Shown here: positions 27,485-35,191 of the stretch, piece by piece
How positions within the stretch are numbered: the first letter of the stretch is position 1
How the letters are laid out: every line of letters starts with the position of its first letter
Made by a program: the position numbers and the translations under genes
Notes under the pieces: model-generated
The model's input: the letters and a program-made list of their open reading frames with translations, nothing else
Database searches by the model: none
What the model was told of the DNA's origin: nothing
Assembly (NCBI RefSeq): GCF_015694465.1
Contig: NZ_JADQDO010000003.1
Location: 1 to 64,000 of the forward strand
Direction: 5' to 3'
Source of the DNA: Microvirga alba
Lineage (GTDB): Bacteria > Pseudomonadota > Alphaproteobacteria > Rhizobiales > Beijerinckiaceae
DNA: 64,000 nt

Positions 27485-28315
27485 TCAGATCCCTTCCGAC
27501 AGGAAGTGATCCATGGCGCGGGAAGGCTCGTCGCATCCGGCGCTGCCGATGACCTTGGCGGGAACACCCGCGACGGTCGCGTTATGCGGCACGGGCTTCA
27601 ACACGACCGAGCCGGCGGCAATCCGGGCGCAGTGCCCGATCTCGATATTGCCAAGGATCTTCGCCCCGGCGCCGATCAGGACGCCGTGCCGGATTTTCGG
27701 ATGCCGGTCGCCCTTCTCCTTGCCCGTTCCACCCAGGGTGACGTTTTGCAGAATCGAGACATTGTCTTCGATAACCGCGGTCGAGCCGACGACAAGACCT
27801 GTGGCATGGTCAAGAAATATGCCGCGCCCGATCTGCGCCGCCGGGTGAATATCCGTCTGGAAGACTTCGGACGAGCGGCTCTGCAGGTAGAGCGCGAAAT
27901 CCTGCCGCTTTTGATGCCAGAGCCAATGGGCCAGGCGATGGGTCTGGATGGCGTGGAAGCCCTTGAAATAAAGCAGCGGCTCGATCATGCGGTTCGAGGC
28001 GGGGTCGCGGTCGAGAACGGCGCTGAGGTCGGCGCGGAAGGCCGTCCCGATGGTGCGGTCCTGCTCCACGGCCTCATGAAAGGTCTGCTCGATGATGTCG
28101 GCGGCCAGCGTCTGATGCGCCAAACGCAGGGCGACGCGATGGATCACGGCCGCCTCGAGATTCGGCTGCTGGAGAACCGCGCCGAGCACGAACCCTGCGA
28201 GGGCTGGTTCCTCCCGAACGATGGTCTCGGCCTCAAAGCGCAGCCGATCCCAAACAGGATCGACGGTTCCGGCGATGGAACCTGACGCTCCCGGCTTTTG
28301 ATTGAGCTGTGTCAT
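27485..28315 (-). CDS. cysE: Serine O-acetyltransferase
   Basis: Makes O-acetylserine from serine and acetyl-CoA, the first step of cysteine biosynthesis. The 276-residue product has an alpha-helical N-domain (DPVWDRLRFEAETIVREEPALAGFV) and a hexapeptide-repeat C-domain with DIHPAAQIGRGIFLDHATGLVVG and ILQNVTLGGTGKEKGDRHPKI, including the catalytic His-Asp residues. Length agrees with the family. First gene of a minus-strand set with DUF3126 and gamma carbonic anhydrase. Confidence 0.96.
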   Translation of the reverse strand: MTQLNQKPGASGSIAGTVDPVWDRLRFEAETIVREEPALAGFVLGAVLQQPNLEAAVIHRVALRLAHQTLAADIIEQTFHEAVEQDRTIGTAFRADLSAVLDRDPASNRMIEPLLYFKGFHAIQTHRLAHWLWHQKRQDFALYLQSRSSEVFQTDIHPAAQIGRGIFLDHATGLVVGSTAVIEDNVSILQNVTLGGTGKEKGDRHPKIRHGVLIGAGAKILGNIEIGHCARIAAGSVVLKPVPHNATVAGVPAKVIGSAGCDEPSRAMDHFLSEGI

Positions 28316-28396
28316 AATGGTCTCCCTGCCGGTCCCGCGCCGAACGGACTAGCATAAATAAGAAGTCGCCACCTGTTACTCTAGATCCGATCAGCC

Positions 28397-29197
28397 ATGA
28401 GTTCCCTTTATATATCGCCCACGCCCAAACTTCGCGTGTCCGTCCAGGATGCGGTGGCAGCCATCGCCGTCGACAATCCGGCCAAGCGCAACGCGTTCGA
28501 TCTGGAAATGTGGAGGGCCCTGCCGCCCATCATGGCCGCGCTCGAAAGGGCGCCGGACGTCGGAGCGATCATCCTGCGCGGCGCGGGCGAGAGCGCCTTC
28601 GCCTCAGGCGCGGATATCGCGGAATTCGAAACCTTCCGCGCCGATGCGGCGGGTGGGCGGCGTTATGAAGCGGAAAATGAAGCCGCCTTTTGGGCCGTGG
28701 CGCATTGCCCCAAACCCGTCATCGCCATGATCCGGGGCTTCTGCCTCGGCGGCGGCTTCGGTCTCGCGATCGCGTGCGACCTTCGCGTCGTGTCCGAGAA
28801 CGCGGTGTTCGGCATTCCAGCAGCGCGGCTCGGGGTCGGCTATCCGCCCGGGGCGATGAAGATGATCACGGCCGCCCTCGGCGCTCCCGCCGCCAAGGAC
28901 CTGTTTTATACGGCGCGACGGATCGGCGCGGTGGAGGCGCAACGTCTCGGGGTCGTGCAGCGCCTGGTGCCGGATGAAGAGCTGGAAGCAACGACCGTTT
29001 CCCTCGCCCAGGACATCGCAAGGAACGCGCCTTTGACGATCCGGGCCGCCAAAGCGGCCATCGACGCGGCTGTCGGCATCGCGAAGCCAAACCTCGATCC
29101 GGTCGCTCTCGCCGATCTGTGTTTCGACAGCGCGGATGCGGTGGAAGGGCGCAAGGCCTTTCTTGAGAAACGCCAGCCCGTCTTTACCGGCCGATAG
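28397..29197 (+). CDS. Enoyl-CoA hydratase/isomerase family protein with atypical active site
   Basis: 266-residue crotonase-fold protein that should bind acyl-CoA. The oxyanion segments SAFASGADIAEF and RGFCLGGGFGLAIACDLR are intact. In FGIPAARLGVGYPPGAM, the position of the catalytic Glu of true hydratases (the PE motif) is Ala, so ordinary enoyl-CoA hydration is doubtful; an isomerase, decarboxylase or thioesterase-like reaction is possible. Its 3' end overlaps the convergent methyltransferase gene by 14 bases. It is divergent from cysE. Confidence 0.87.
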   Translation: MSSLYISPTPKLRVSVQDAVAAIAVDNPAKRNAFDLEMWRALPPIMAALERAPDVGAIILRGAGESAFASGADIAEFETFRADAAGGRRYEAENEAAFWAVAHCPKPVIAMIRGFCLGGGFGLAIACDLRVVSENAVFGIPAARLGVGYPPGAMKMITAALGAPAAKDLFYTARRIGAVEAQRLGVVQRLVPDEELEATTVSLAQDIARNAPLTIRAAKAAIDAAVGIAKPNLDPVALADLCFDSADAVEGRKAFLEKRQPVFTGR

Positions 29198-29717
29198 CCT
29201 CGAGCCGAGAACGCGATACCGGGCTCTCTCCCGTGCGGCGATAAGCGAAGTAGCGCCCCTCCGCGATGCCCGTCTCGGAGGAGATGTCGGCGCAGGACGG
29301 CATTGCGAACGCGCGGTCGGCCAGGAGAATACCTCCTGGCTGGAGCAATGCCTCAAGCAACGGTGCAAGGCGCAAAGCGAGCTTGCGATTGGCCTCCTCG
29401 TCGCCGGTGCCGATATCGGTATGGATCAGCGCCGCCGCGCCGGGCCCGAAACGCTCGATGAAAACCGGCAGGGTTTCGAAGATGTCGCCGACGATCAGAT
29501 ACGGGTCTGGAGGCATGCAATCAGGATGAGCGGCGGGCGAACGCTCGAACACGTAGATCTCACGCCGCGGCAACCGCGTCCGCAAATGGTCGTAGGTACG
29601 GCCGTTGCCGAGTCCCAGTTCGAGTACGACGCCCTCCGGGGCCGTCAGCTGTGTCGCCCAGTCCAACGAGTCACGCTGGGCCGTCAATCGCCGGATGGCG
29701 CTGTCGAGTCGGGTCAT
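29184..29717 (-). CDS. SAM-dependent methyltransferase
   Basis: 177-residue class I methyltransferase-like protein. The SAM-binding motif I is VVLELGLGNGRTYDHLR, followed by the acidic end of strand 2 (IYVFERSP). LIHTDIGTG is a probable motif and LQPGGILLADRAF is post-motif III. The substrate is unknown. The product is short, consisting of a bare Rossmann fold. The gene converges with and overlaps the crotonase gene. Confidence 0.82.
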   Translation of the reverse strand: MTRLDSAIRRLTAQRDSLDWATQLTAPEGVVLELGLGNGRTYDHLRTRLPRREIYVFERSPAAHPDCMPPDPYLIVGDIFETLPVFIERFGPGAAALIHTDIGTGDEEANRKLALRLAPLLEALLQPGGILLADRAFAMPSCADISSETGIAEGRYFAYRRTGESPVSRSRLEAIGR

Positions 29718-29791
29718 CTCGATCTCCTTCCCTTACGGAACTGGAAGGATCGAATGTGAAATCAACAGGTTGGCTCTGCCGACTTGAATCA

Positions 29792-29896
29792 AAACCTGAA
29801 TGCTCGGAATCAAAGTGTGAGGATGAGGGGCTGCTCGCCTCACCCTGAACTACAACAAGAGCATCTCGGCCTAAGCGATTTGACCAATTCAGGTTT
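29792..29896. repeat. Short inverted repeat between methyltransferase and hydrolase genes
   Basis: AAACCTGAAT (29792-29801) and ATTCAGGTTT (29887-29896) are perfect reverse complements separated by 85 bases. The second arm touches the hydrolase stop codon. Function unknown; could be a remnant of a small palindromic element. Confidence 0.4.
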
Positions 29897-30660
29897 CAGG
29901 GTCTGCGAGTCAGGAAGTCCAGCACGCCCTGCTTATGGACCCGGTCGCCGACCGCGAGATTGTGGTCGCGGCCCGGAATGTCGAGCGCCTCGGCGCACGG
30001 CATCAGCTTGACGAGATCATGGGGCGATCCGGCCACCGGATCGTTGGTTCCCACAGCCACCAAGGTCGGCACTCTAATGGAGGCCACTTCGTTTTCGGTT
30101 AACGACTGACGCGAGCCGCGAATGCACGCCGCGAGCGCCTTGAGATCGCTCTTCGTCTGCTCGGCAAAAGCGCGGAACATGCGCTGCATCGGGTCGGTCA
30201 GATCGTCGAGGGATTTCACCTCCATCGCATCGGCGATGCCGAGCGGCAGGCCGACGCCCGCGACGAGGTGGATGCCGAGGCCGCCCAGGATCGCCGAGCG
30301 CATCCGATCGGGCGCGACGAGAGCAAGATGCGCCGTGATCCGCGCGCCCATGGAATAGCCCATCACGTCCGCCCGCTCGATGTCGAGATGATCGAGAAGA
30401 TTCCGGGCATCCTCAGCCATGCGATAGGAATCATAATCCTCGGGCCGATAGAGTTTCTCGCTCTGCCCATGCCCCCGATTGTCGAGCGCGACGACCCGGT
30501 ATCCGGCTTTCGTCAGGGTCTTGATCCAGAGCGTGTTGAGCCAATTCACGGCGTAGTTGGACGCAAAGCCGTGGATGAGCAGGATCGGGTCGCCATGACC
30601 CTCCTCGGGCGCGACATCGACATAGGCGATGCTGACGCCATTGGAATTGAAGAAACGCAT
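29896..30660 (-). CDS. Alpha/beta-fold hydrolase
   Basis: 254-residue serine hydrolase. It has HGFASNYAVNW (oxyanion hole), ALDNRGHGQS, the nucleophile elbow GYSMGA with Ser at about residue 102, and the acid/His in GTNDPVAG and GRDHNLAVGD. The family includes esterases and C-C hydrolases; the substrate is unknown. It is a stand-alone gene divergent from the zinc-finger protein gene. Confidence 0.9.
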   Translation of the reverse strand: MRFFNSNGVSIAYVDVAPEEGHGDPILLIHGFASNYAVNWLNTLWIKTLTKAGYRVVALDNRGHGQSEKLYRPEDYDSYRMAEDARNLLDHLDIERADVMGYSMGARITAHLALVAPDRMRSAILGGLGIHLVAGVGLPLGIADAMEVKSLDDLTDPMQRMFRAFAEQTKSDLKALAACIRGSRQSLTENEVASIRVPTLVAVGTNDPVAGSPHDLVKLMPCAEALDIPGRDHNLAVGDRVHKQGVLDFLTRRP

Positions 30661-30709
30661 GGGATTTTTCAGGTCTATTGCAAGGACTGACAGATCGAGT
30701 TGGCCGCAC

Positions 30710-30777
30710 CCTAAAGCATTTTCGTTGCTCCTTGAGCAAGAAAATGGGCGTCGGCGGAATTGCGAAAATGCTCTAGG
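30710..30777. repeat. Palindromic intergenic repeat (AGAGCATTTTCG type)
   Basis: Arms CCTAAAGCATTTTCG (30710-30724) and CGAAAATGCTCTAGG (30763-30777) are reverse complements with one mismatch, with a smaller TTGCTC-CTT-GAGCAA hairpin inside. It resembles the AGAGCATTTTC palindromes scattered between genes in many Rhizobiales. It lies between a hydrolase and a zinc-finger gene. Confidence 0.65.
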
Positions 30778-30835
30778 CGCATGGCCCTCAGGCCATTATG
30801 GTGCGCGCAAATTTATTGAGTTGCGAGCATCGACG

Positions 30836-31099
30836 ATGGCTGACAAAGGCACCCCCCATTTCCACAACGAGCCGGGCGTTTCCGTCATTCATGTGGGCTC
30901 GAAAGAGTTCATGTGCATCGGGGCCAAGCCGCCCTTCGATCACCCGCATATCTTCCTGGATATGGGCTCCGACGACGAGATCGTCTGCTCGTATTGCTCG
31001 ACCCTGTTCAAGTACGACCCGTCCCTGAAGGCCGACCAGGCCCGCCCGGCCGAATGCGTCTGGCAGCCGGATTACGAGACCGACTCACCGGCCGTCTGA
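30836..31099 (+). CDS. Zinc-finger domain protein (zf-CHCC, NDUFS6-like)
   Basis: 87-residue protein with one zinc site: Cys27 (FMCIGAK), His in FDHPHIFLDMG and the CSYC pair in EIVCSYCSTLFKY. This is the pattern of the mitochondrial complex I accessory subunit NDUFS6 and its alphaproteobacterial homologues. It may act with respiratory complex I, although no nuo gene is present here. Start is ATG 30836. It is one base away from the following monooxygenase gene and likely co-transcribed. Confidence 0.88.
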   Translation: MADKGTPHFHNEPGVSVIHVGSKEFMCIGAKPPFDHPHIFLDMGSDDEIVCSYCSTLFKYDPSLKADQARPAECVWQPDYETDSPAV

Positions 31100-31100
31100 C

Positions 31101-32288
31101 ATGACGGGGCTTGCGATCGCCGTCGTCGGCGCCGGTATCGGCGGCCTGACGGCGGCCCTGGCGCTTGCCCGGCAAGGCCACGCGGTCACCCTGATCGAAC
31201 GCCGGACCGGCTTCAGCGAGGTCGGCGCCGGCCTTCAGCTCTCCCCCAATGCCAGCCATATCCTGACCCAGCTGGGCCTCGGCGCGGCGCTTCGCCGCGT
31301 CGCTACGGAACCCGCGCGCGTCGTGATCCGCAGCATCCGCTCCGGCAAGGAAATCGGGCAGGTGGCCCTAGGCCCCTCCATGCGCCGCCGCTTCGGCGCG
31401 CCCTATTGGGTCGTGCACCGGGCGGACCTCCAGACCATTTTGCTCGACGCGGTGCGCTCGCAGCCTTCGATCCGGCTCCTCATGGGCCGCATTGTCGAGG
31501 AGGTTTGTGACGGGCCGGACCAGGCGAGCCTCACCATGGCGACCGCGAGCGGTGCGCGCGAGACCCTGACCGTTGATGCCATCATCGGCGCGGACGGGGT
31601 CTGGTCGAAGGTTCGGCCTGCTGTCGGGAATGCCGCGCCGCCAGCCTTTCGCGGCTATGTCGCCTGGCGCGCCACTCTCGACCGGAGCGCCGCCCCCGCC
31701 TCTCTTGCTGGGGACGAGACCGGCCTGTGGCTCGGGCCGCGCGGCCATGTGGTGCATTACCCCATCGCCGGCGGACGCTTGGTCAATGTGGTCGCCATCG
31801 AGAAGAGCGCCGAGCCCGTGGAAGGCTGGGCCGCGCCGGGAGATGGTGCGGTCCTGCAGGCTCATTACGCCTCCGCCGCCCCTGCCCTGCGCCACCTTCT
31901 CGCCCAGCCCCGGCAATGGCTGCGCTGGTCGCTCTTCGACCACCCGGCGGAGACCCTCGCCAAAGGCCGCATCGCCCTTCTCGGCGATGCCGCGCATCCC
32001 GTCCTGCCCTTCTTGGCGCAAGGAGCGGCGCTTGCCATCGAGGACGCCGCGACGCTTACCTCCTTGCTGACGCCCGGCGCAGGAGCCGTGCAGCAGGCGT
32101 TTGCCGCCTACGCGGAAATGCGCCTCGACCGGGTCCGCAAGGTGCAAGGAGAAGCCCGGCAGAACGGGCGCGTCTATCACATGGGCGGCTTGCTGGCCTT
32201 CGGACGGAATCACGTCATCAGGCGGCTCGGTCCGGAGGGCATGATGGAGCGCTATGCCTGGCTCTACGACTTCCGCCCGGCAACCTGA
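31101..32288 (+). CDS. FAD-dependent monooxygenase (salicylate-hydroxylase-like)
   Basis: 395-residue class A flavoprotein hydroxylase. The N-terminal dinucleotide fold has GAGIGGLTAALALARQGH, the middle motif is DAIIGADGVWSKVR, and LLGDAAHPVLPFLAQGAALAIEDA is the second FAD motif. It probably hydroxylates an aromatic acid using NAD(P)H. The start overlaps the end region of the zinc-finger gene, so the two are in one transcript. The substrate is unknown. Confidence 0.9.
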   Translation: MTGLAIAVVGAGIGGLTAALALARQGHAVTLIERRTGFSEVGAGLQLSPNASHILTQLGLGAALRRVATEPARVVIRSIRSGKEIGQVALGPSMRRRFGAPYWVVHRADLQTILLDAVRSQPSIRLLMGRIVEEVCDGPDQASLTMATASGARETLTVDAIIGADGVWSKVRPAVGNAAPPAFRGYVAWRATLDRSAAPASLAGDETGLWLGPRGHVVHYPIAGGRLVNVVAIEKSAEPVEGWAAPGDGAVLQAHYASAAPALRHLLAQPRQWLRWSLFDHPAETLAKGRIALLGDAAHPVLPFLAQGAALAIEDAATLTSLLTPGAGAVQQAFAAYAEMRLDRVRKVQGEARQNGRVYHMGGLLAFGRNHVIRRLGPEGMMERYAWLYDFRPAT

Positions 32289-32404
32289 CTCGTCCCCGAA
32301 CAGACCTGCCCTCTTCTCCCCAAAATCGGCCATGGGCTTAAAATCCAGCTCGACAGGCGGGAACCGCATTTGCAAGCATGCACGCCGACACATGCGAGGG
32401 ACAA

Positions 32405-32851
32405 ATGATGGCAGCGGACACCGCGCCGATGGAGCCTGTTCTCTTCGAGACCGACACACCGTCGAAGGAGGCCTATGACGCCTTGCTGGTCGCGATACGC
32501 CGCTTCACCACAGAGACGGTCGGCCCCCCGGACAACAGCAATTTCGCCATCCTGATCCCGCATCCCGAGACGGGCGAGCCGATTGGTGGCCTCTGGGCCC
32601 AGTCGCGGTGGGGCGGATTTCTCATCGACATGCTGGTCGTGCCGGCAGAGCTGCGTGGACAGGGGGTCGGCACGCGGCTCATACACGCGGCCGAAGCGGA
32701 AGCACGACGCCGGGGCTGCAGCCATATGTGGCTGGATACCTACAACTTTCAGGCGCGCCCCTTCTACGAGCGTTGCGGTTTCGAGGTCTTCGGCCAACTC
32801 GATGGCCCCGCGCCGATCTATCCCCGCTTCTTCATGAGGAAGATCCTCTAA
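32405..32851 (+). CDS. GNAT family N-acetyltransferase
   Basis: 148-residue acetyltransferase. The acetyl-CoA-binding segment is IDMLVVPAELRGQGVGTRLIHAAEAEARRRGC, followed by WLDTYNFQARPFYERCGFEVFGQL, the classical GNAT motifs A and B. Substrate unknown. ATG 32405 (or 32408) follows GCGAGGGACAA. It precedes tRNA-Leu by about 100 bases. Confidence 0.88.
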   Translation: MMAADTAPMEPVLFETDTPSKEAYDALLVAIRRFTTETVGPPDNSNFAILIPHPETGEPIGGLWAQSRWGGFLIDMLVVPAELRGQGVGTRLIHAAEAEARRRGCSHMWLDTYNFQARPFYERCGFEVFGQLDGPAPIYPRFFMRKIL

Positions 32852-32955
32852 GCGGCGAAGCGTGGCATCAGAGGTCAGGCTCAAGCCCCGCGCTTACGGC
32901 GAGCGGAGGCTCCACGCTTGAGACATGCGACGACATATGCCACAAGCCGGGTCAC

Positions 32956-33041
32956 GCGGACGTGGCGAAACTGGTAGACGCAAGGGACTTAAAATCCCTC
33001 GGGCTATGCCCGTGCGGGTTCGACCCCCGCCGTCCGCACCA
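32956..33041 (+). tRNA. tRNA-Leu (anticodon TAA)
   Basis: Class II tRNA of 86 bases including encoded CCA. The acceptor GCGGACG pairs with CGTCCGC, the anticodon loop is CTTAAAA in the GGGAC/ATCCC stem, there is a long variable arm, and the T-arm is GCGGGTTCGACCCCCGC. Its 3' end appears to be the attachment site of the low-GC element that follows. Confidence 0.97.
33024..33041 (+). repeat. Putative attachment site (left), tRNA-Leu 3' end
   Basis: CCCCCGCCGTCCGCACCA, the last 18 bases of tRNA-Leu, is matched at 35141-35157 by CCCCCGCGTCAGCACCA with one deletion and one mismatch. The sequence between is AT-rich and unlike the flanks. Confidence 0.55.
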
Positions 33042-33294
33042 CTACAAACAAATTCTTGTTGTAGGCCAACGGTTTCCTTGTAGCACAAGACTTTCAAAAG
33101 GCTCCCAACTACAAACGGGGCCTACAAATGGCTTTGTCGATGCCCGACATTACGCTGTACCCGTTTGGAGCCGTCGTAAAAGTGTATAGGAAATTGCAGT
33201 CAAGCAACATTCTAGCGACTGTCGCTACGAAAGTTTAGCTTAGCACTTAAGAAATTAATCTGGTATCGGCTGGATCAGGGAGTCGAGCCGACCA
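33042..33294. other. Left end of the tRNA-Leu element: CTACAA/TTGTAG cluster
   Basis: CTACAA occurs at 33042, 33109 and 33122 and its complement TTGTAG at 33059 and 33078, five copies in 86 bases directly after the tRNA. This could be a set of arm-type integrase sites. A 36-codon frame (33128-33238, starting MALSMPDITLYP) has no clear identity and may be a gene remnant. No intact integrase is seen. Confidence 0.45.
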
Positions 33295-34413
33295 ATGCTT
33301 GAAATTGATTTGAATGCACCGACCATACCTCCGGAGCAGAGGGTTTGGAGACTATTTCCCGGTAGCGGGTATCAGTTTCTCCAAATATTCCTTTCCGAGC
33401 AAGTTGGCTTCCTTGATCTCCCAGCATTCTTGATGCCCGGCGTTGCAATGGTGGGGGCTAGTGACCTAATCCCACGCATCGCACTTTCGCAACGTGCGCG
33501 CGAGATGCTTATGTCTGAAGGAGCTGATACAAAACTCGACCTAAAATTGGATGACTTTACAAACGCACGGCACACACAAGCGCGCGGTCGCATCCGACAG
33601 GCGATAATTAATTTCCTAGGCTCCGCGAAAACATCTGATTTATTGGTACTCCCTGGTCCGCTGAGCACAGGCCTTCTATGGATTGGACGTTTCGCTGACG
33701 ACGGGGTCGTCAACGTAAAAGTTGGAAGGCGTTATGGGAACGCTACTATTCCCGCTCGCAAGATAACTTGGCTCTCTGAAGTCAAGGAGAATATGGTATC
33801 GAGCCCACTTTCCCAGTCTTTGCGTCAGACACATCCGTTCACCCTGCTGGAACGCTCTATACGCTTAGAGGTCTTTTCGCTTGCTTATGGCTCCTTTGTC
33901 ATGGGCGATAGGCATACCGCAACGGTCTACAATGCGAATGATTACTTGGATGCAGATGCAGCGTTTCTCGGCACAGTCTCCCGGCTCGCTGCCGCAGCTT
34001 GTCAGGCTCTCGACCGAGGAGCCCTCAAGCTTGATGCGTCGACACTAGTTGACCTCTTACTAAAATCTCCCCCAATTGAATACACCTGCTCACAGGCAGT
34101 TGACATTCATTCCCCGGGCTTCAATCGCTATACCAGTGGAACCATAGTAGCTCTCGTAATCGCAGCTCTCGTCGCCACTTTTATTGGTCTTTCTAAACAT
34201 AGCGACCAAAATGCTATAGCCTCTGAAATGCAAAATTTGGTTATTATAAACTCTTCGCCGAATGCAGACCCTCAATGCACGGGTCGGGTATCAGAGGCGA
34301 GCAAGCTCGTGCTAGACGTGCTTGGAATCGACAAAACTCTCGCACTTTGCGACGCGGCGAGAAAAGCTGAGCAGCGAGGCGGACTGCGTTCTACTGCAAA
34401 ACCGAAAACTTAA
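33295..34413 (+). CDS. Unrecognised membrane-anchored protein, possible EVE/Mrr-N-like sensor region (element cargo)
   Basis: 372 residues. The N-terminal two thirds are soluble. The order QRVWRLFPGSGYQF, VGFLDLPAF, RIRQAIINFLGSAKTSDLLVLP, then WIGRFADD, ARKITWLSEVKE and LSQSLRQTHPFTL (about 12-190) resembles the PUA/EVE-like N-terminal region of some restriction-type proteins; this is recalled from pattern only. One strong membrane helix lies at about 283-302 (TIVALVIAALVATFIGLSK), followed by a 70-residue tail with two Cys. Codon use is AT-richer than the flanks. It is 13 bases upstream of a small membrane protein gene, so the two form an operon. Confidence 0.7.
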   Translation: MLEIDLNAPTIPPEQRVWRLFPGSGYQFLQIFLSEQVGFLDLPAFLMPGVAMVGASDLIPRIALSQRAREMLMSEGADTKLDLKLDDFTNARHTQARGRIRQAIINFLGSAKTSDLLVLPGPLSTGLLWIGRFADDGVVNVKVGRRYGNATIPARKITWLSEVKENMVSSPLSQSLRQTHPFTLLERSIRLEVFSLAYGSFVMGDRHTATVYNANDYLDADAAFLGTVSRLAAAACQALDRGALKLDASTLVDLLLKSPPIEYTCSQAVDIHSPGFNRYTSGTIVALVIAALVATFIGLSKHSDQNAIASEMQNLVIINSSPNADPQCTGRVSEASKLVLDVLGIDKTLALCDAARKAEQRGGLRSTAKPKT

Positions 34414-34426
34414 GAGGGTCACAGCG

Positions 34427-34957
34427 ATGATGGCTTTTTTGGCTAGACACGCCCAAGGTGCGTTATTCGCCGCCTTGTTAACCAGTGGCTTATCCCTTGT
34501 TGGGAGTCTCGGGAACTTATATTTGACTTACCGTGTGGGCCTTGCAACCCAGGACAGACAGGCTCAGCAGGACCGTATTAAACAGTTCGAAGCATCTACA
34601 TCCCAAATCATCGATGCAAGTGGCGACTTCATAGCAGCTCTTAATTCGGCCAAAGATCTTCAGCCGGCTAAGGCGAAATTACGCGCGGCTATGGCTCAGC
34701 AGATATATGAAACCGAGGGACTAAAGAATTTAGTTCCTGGCGGGTACCCACGAACCCTGAAGGACTATGAGAACGCCGTGACTGACTTTAATAACATCAG
34801 TCAAGCACTCATATCGCCCAAGGATATTGCAGTCTGGTCGGAGCGCTTCGGACGCGTCATGGATCTCAAGAAATTGCTCGTCGAAAATCTTCGGTCCAAA
34901 CTCGACTTCTCCGCCACCCTAAGAACTGCGAAATTCGAAAATTGCGTAGTTACTTAG
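34427..34957 (+). CDS. Unrecognised small membrane protein (element cargo)
   Basis: 176 residues starting MMAFLARHAQG, with AAGAGGG eight bases upstream. One hydrophobic segment or hairpin (ALFAALLTSGLSLVGSLGNLYLTYRVG, about 11-38) is followed by a charged helical tail of about 135 residues (ATQDRQAQQDRIKQFEASTSQIIDASGDF onward) that may form a coiled coil. No enzyme motif is visible. It follows the 372-residue protein gene in one operon; together they look like a two-component membrane system. Function unknown. Confidence 0.65.
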   Translation: MMAFLARHAQGALFAALLTSGLSLVGSLGNLYLTYRVGLATQDRQAQQDRIKQFEASTSQIIDASGDFIAALNSAKDLQPAKAKLRAAMAQQIYETEGLKNLVPGGYPRTLKDYENAVTDFNNISQALISPKDIAVWSERFGRVMDLKKLLVENLRSKLDFSATLRTAKFENCVVT

Positions 34958-35140
34958 TAATGGACCGGCTTAGGCGAGTCACAGCGATCTTAAGGCGTCG
35001 GATCACACCCTAGGCCCTCGAAGTGGTGGGGGCACGCCCCATCGGTTTGCCCTTGCTTTGAATTACAAAGCTGGACTACAAGCAAGTCCTTTAGAGACCG
35101 GAAAACTCGTGTTTTTCAATAATTTATATCGAAGAATGTG

Positions 35141-35157
35141 CCCCCGCGTCAGCACCA
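35141..35157 (+). repeat. Putative attachment site (right) of tRNA-Leu element
   Basis: CCCCCGCGTCAGCACCA is an imperfect copy of the tRNA-Leu 3' end (33024-33041). It marks the point where base composition returns to that of the chromosome. Another CTACAA hexamer lies nearby at 35076. Confidence 0.5.
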
Positions 35158-35191
35158 AGACATGCAAAGCAGGACGATGAACAGCGAGCCT

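Noticed and set aside
33128..33238. 36-codon frame (MALSMPDITLYP...) in the left end of the tRNA-Leu element
   Set aside because: Considered as an integrase remnant, but no integrase motif can be seen in so short a frame.
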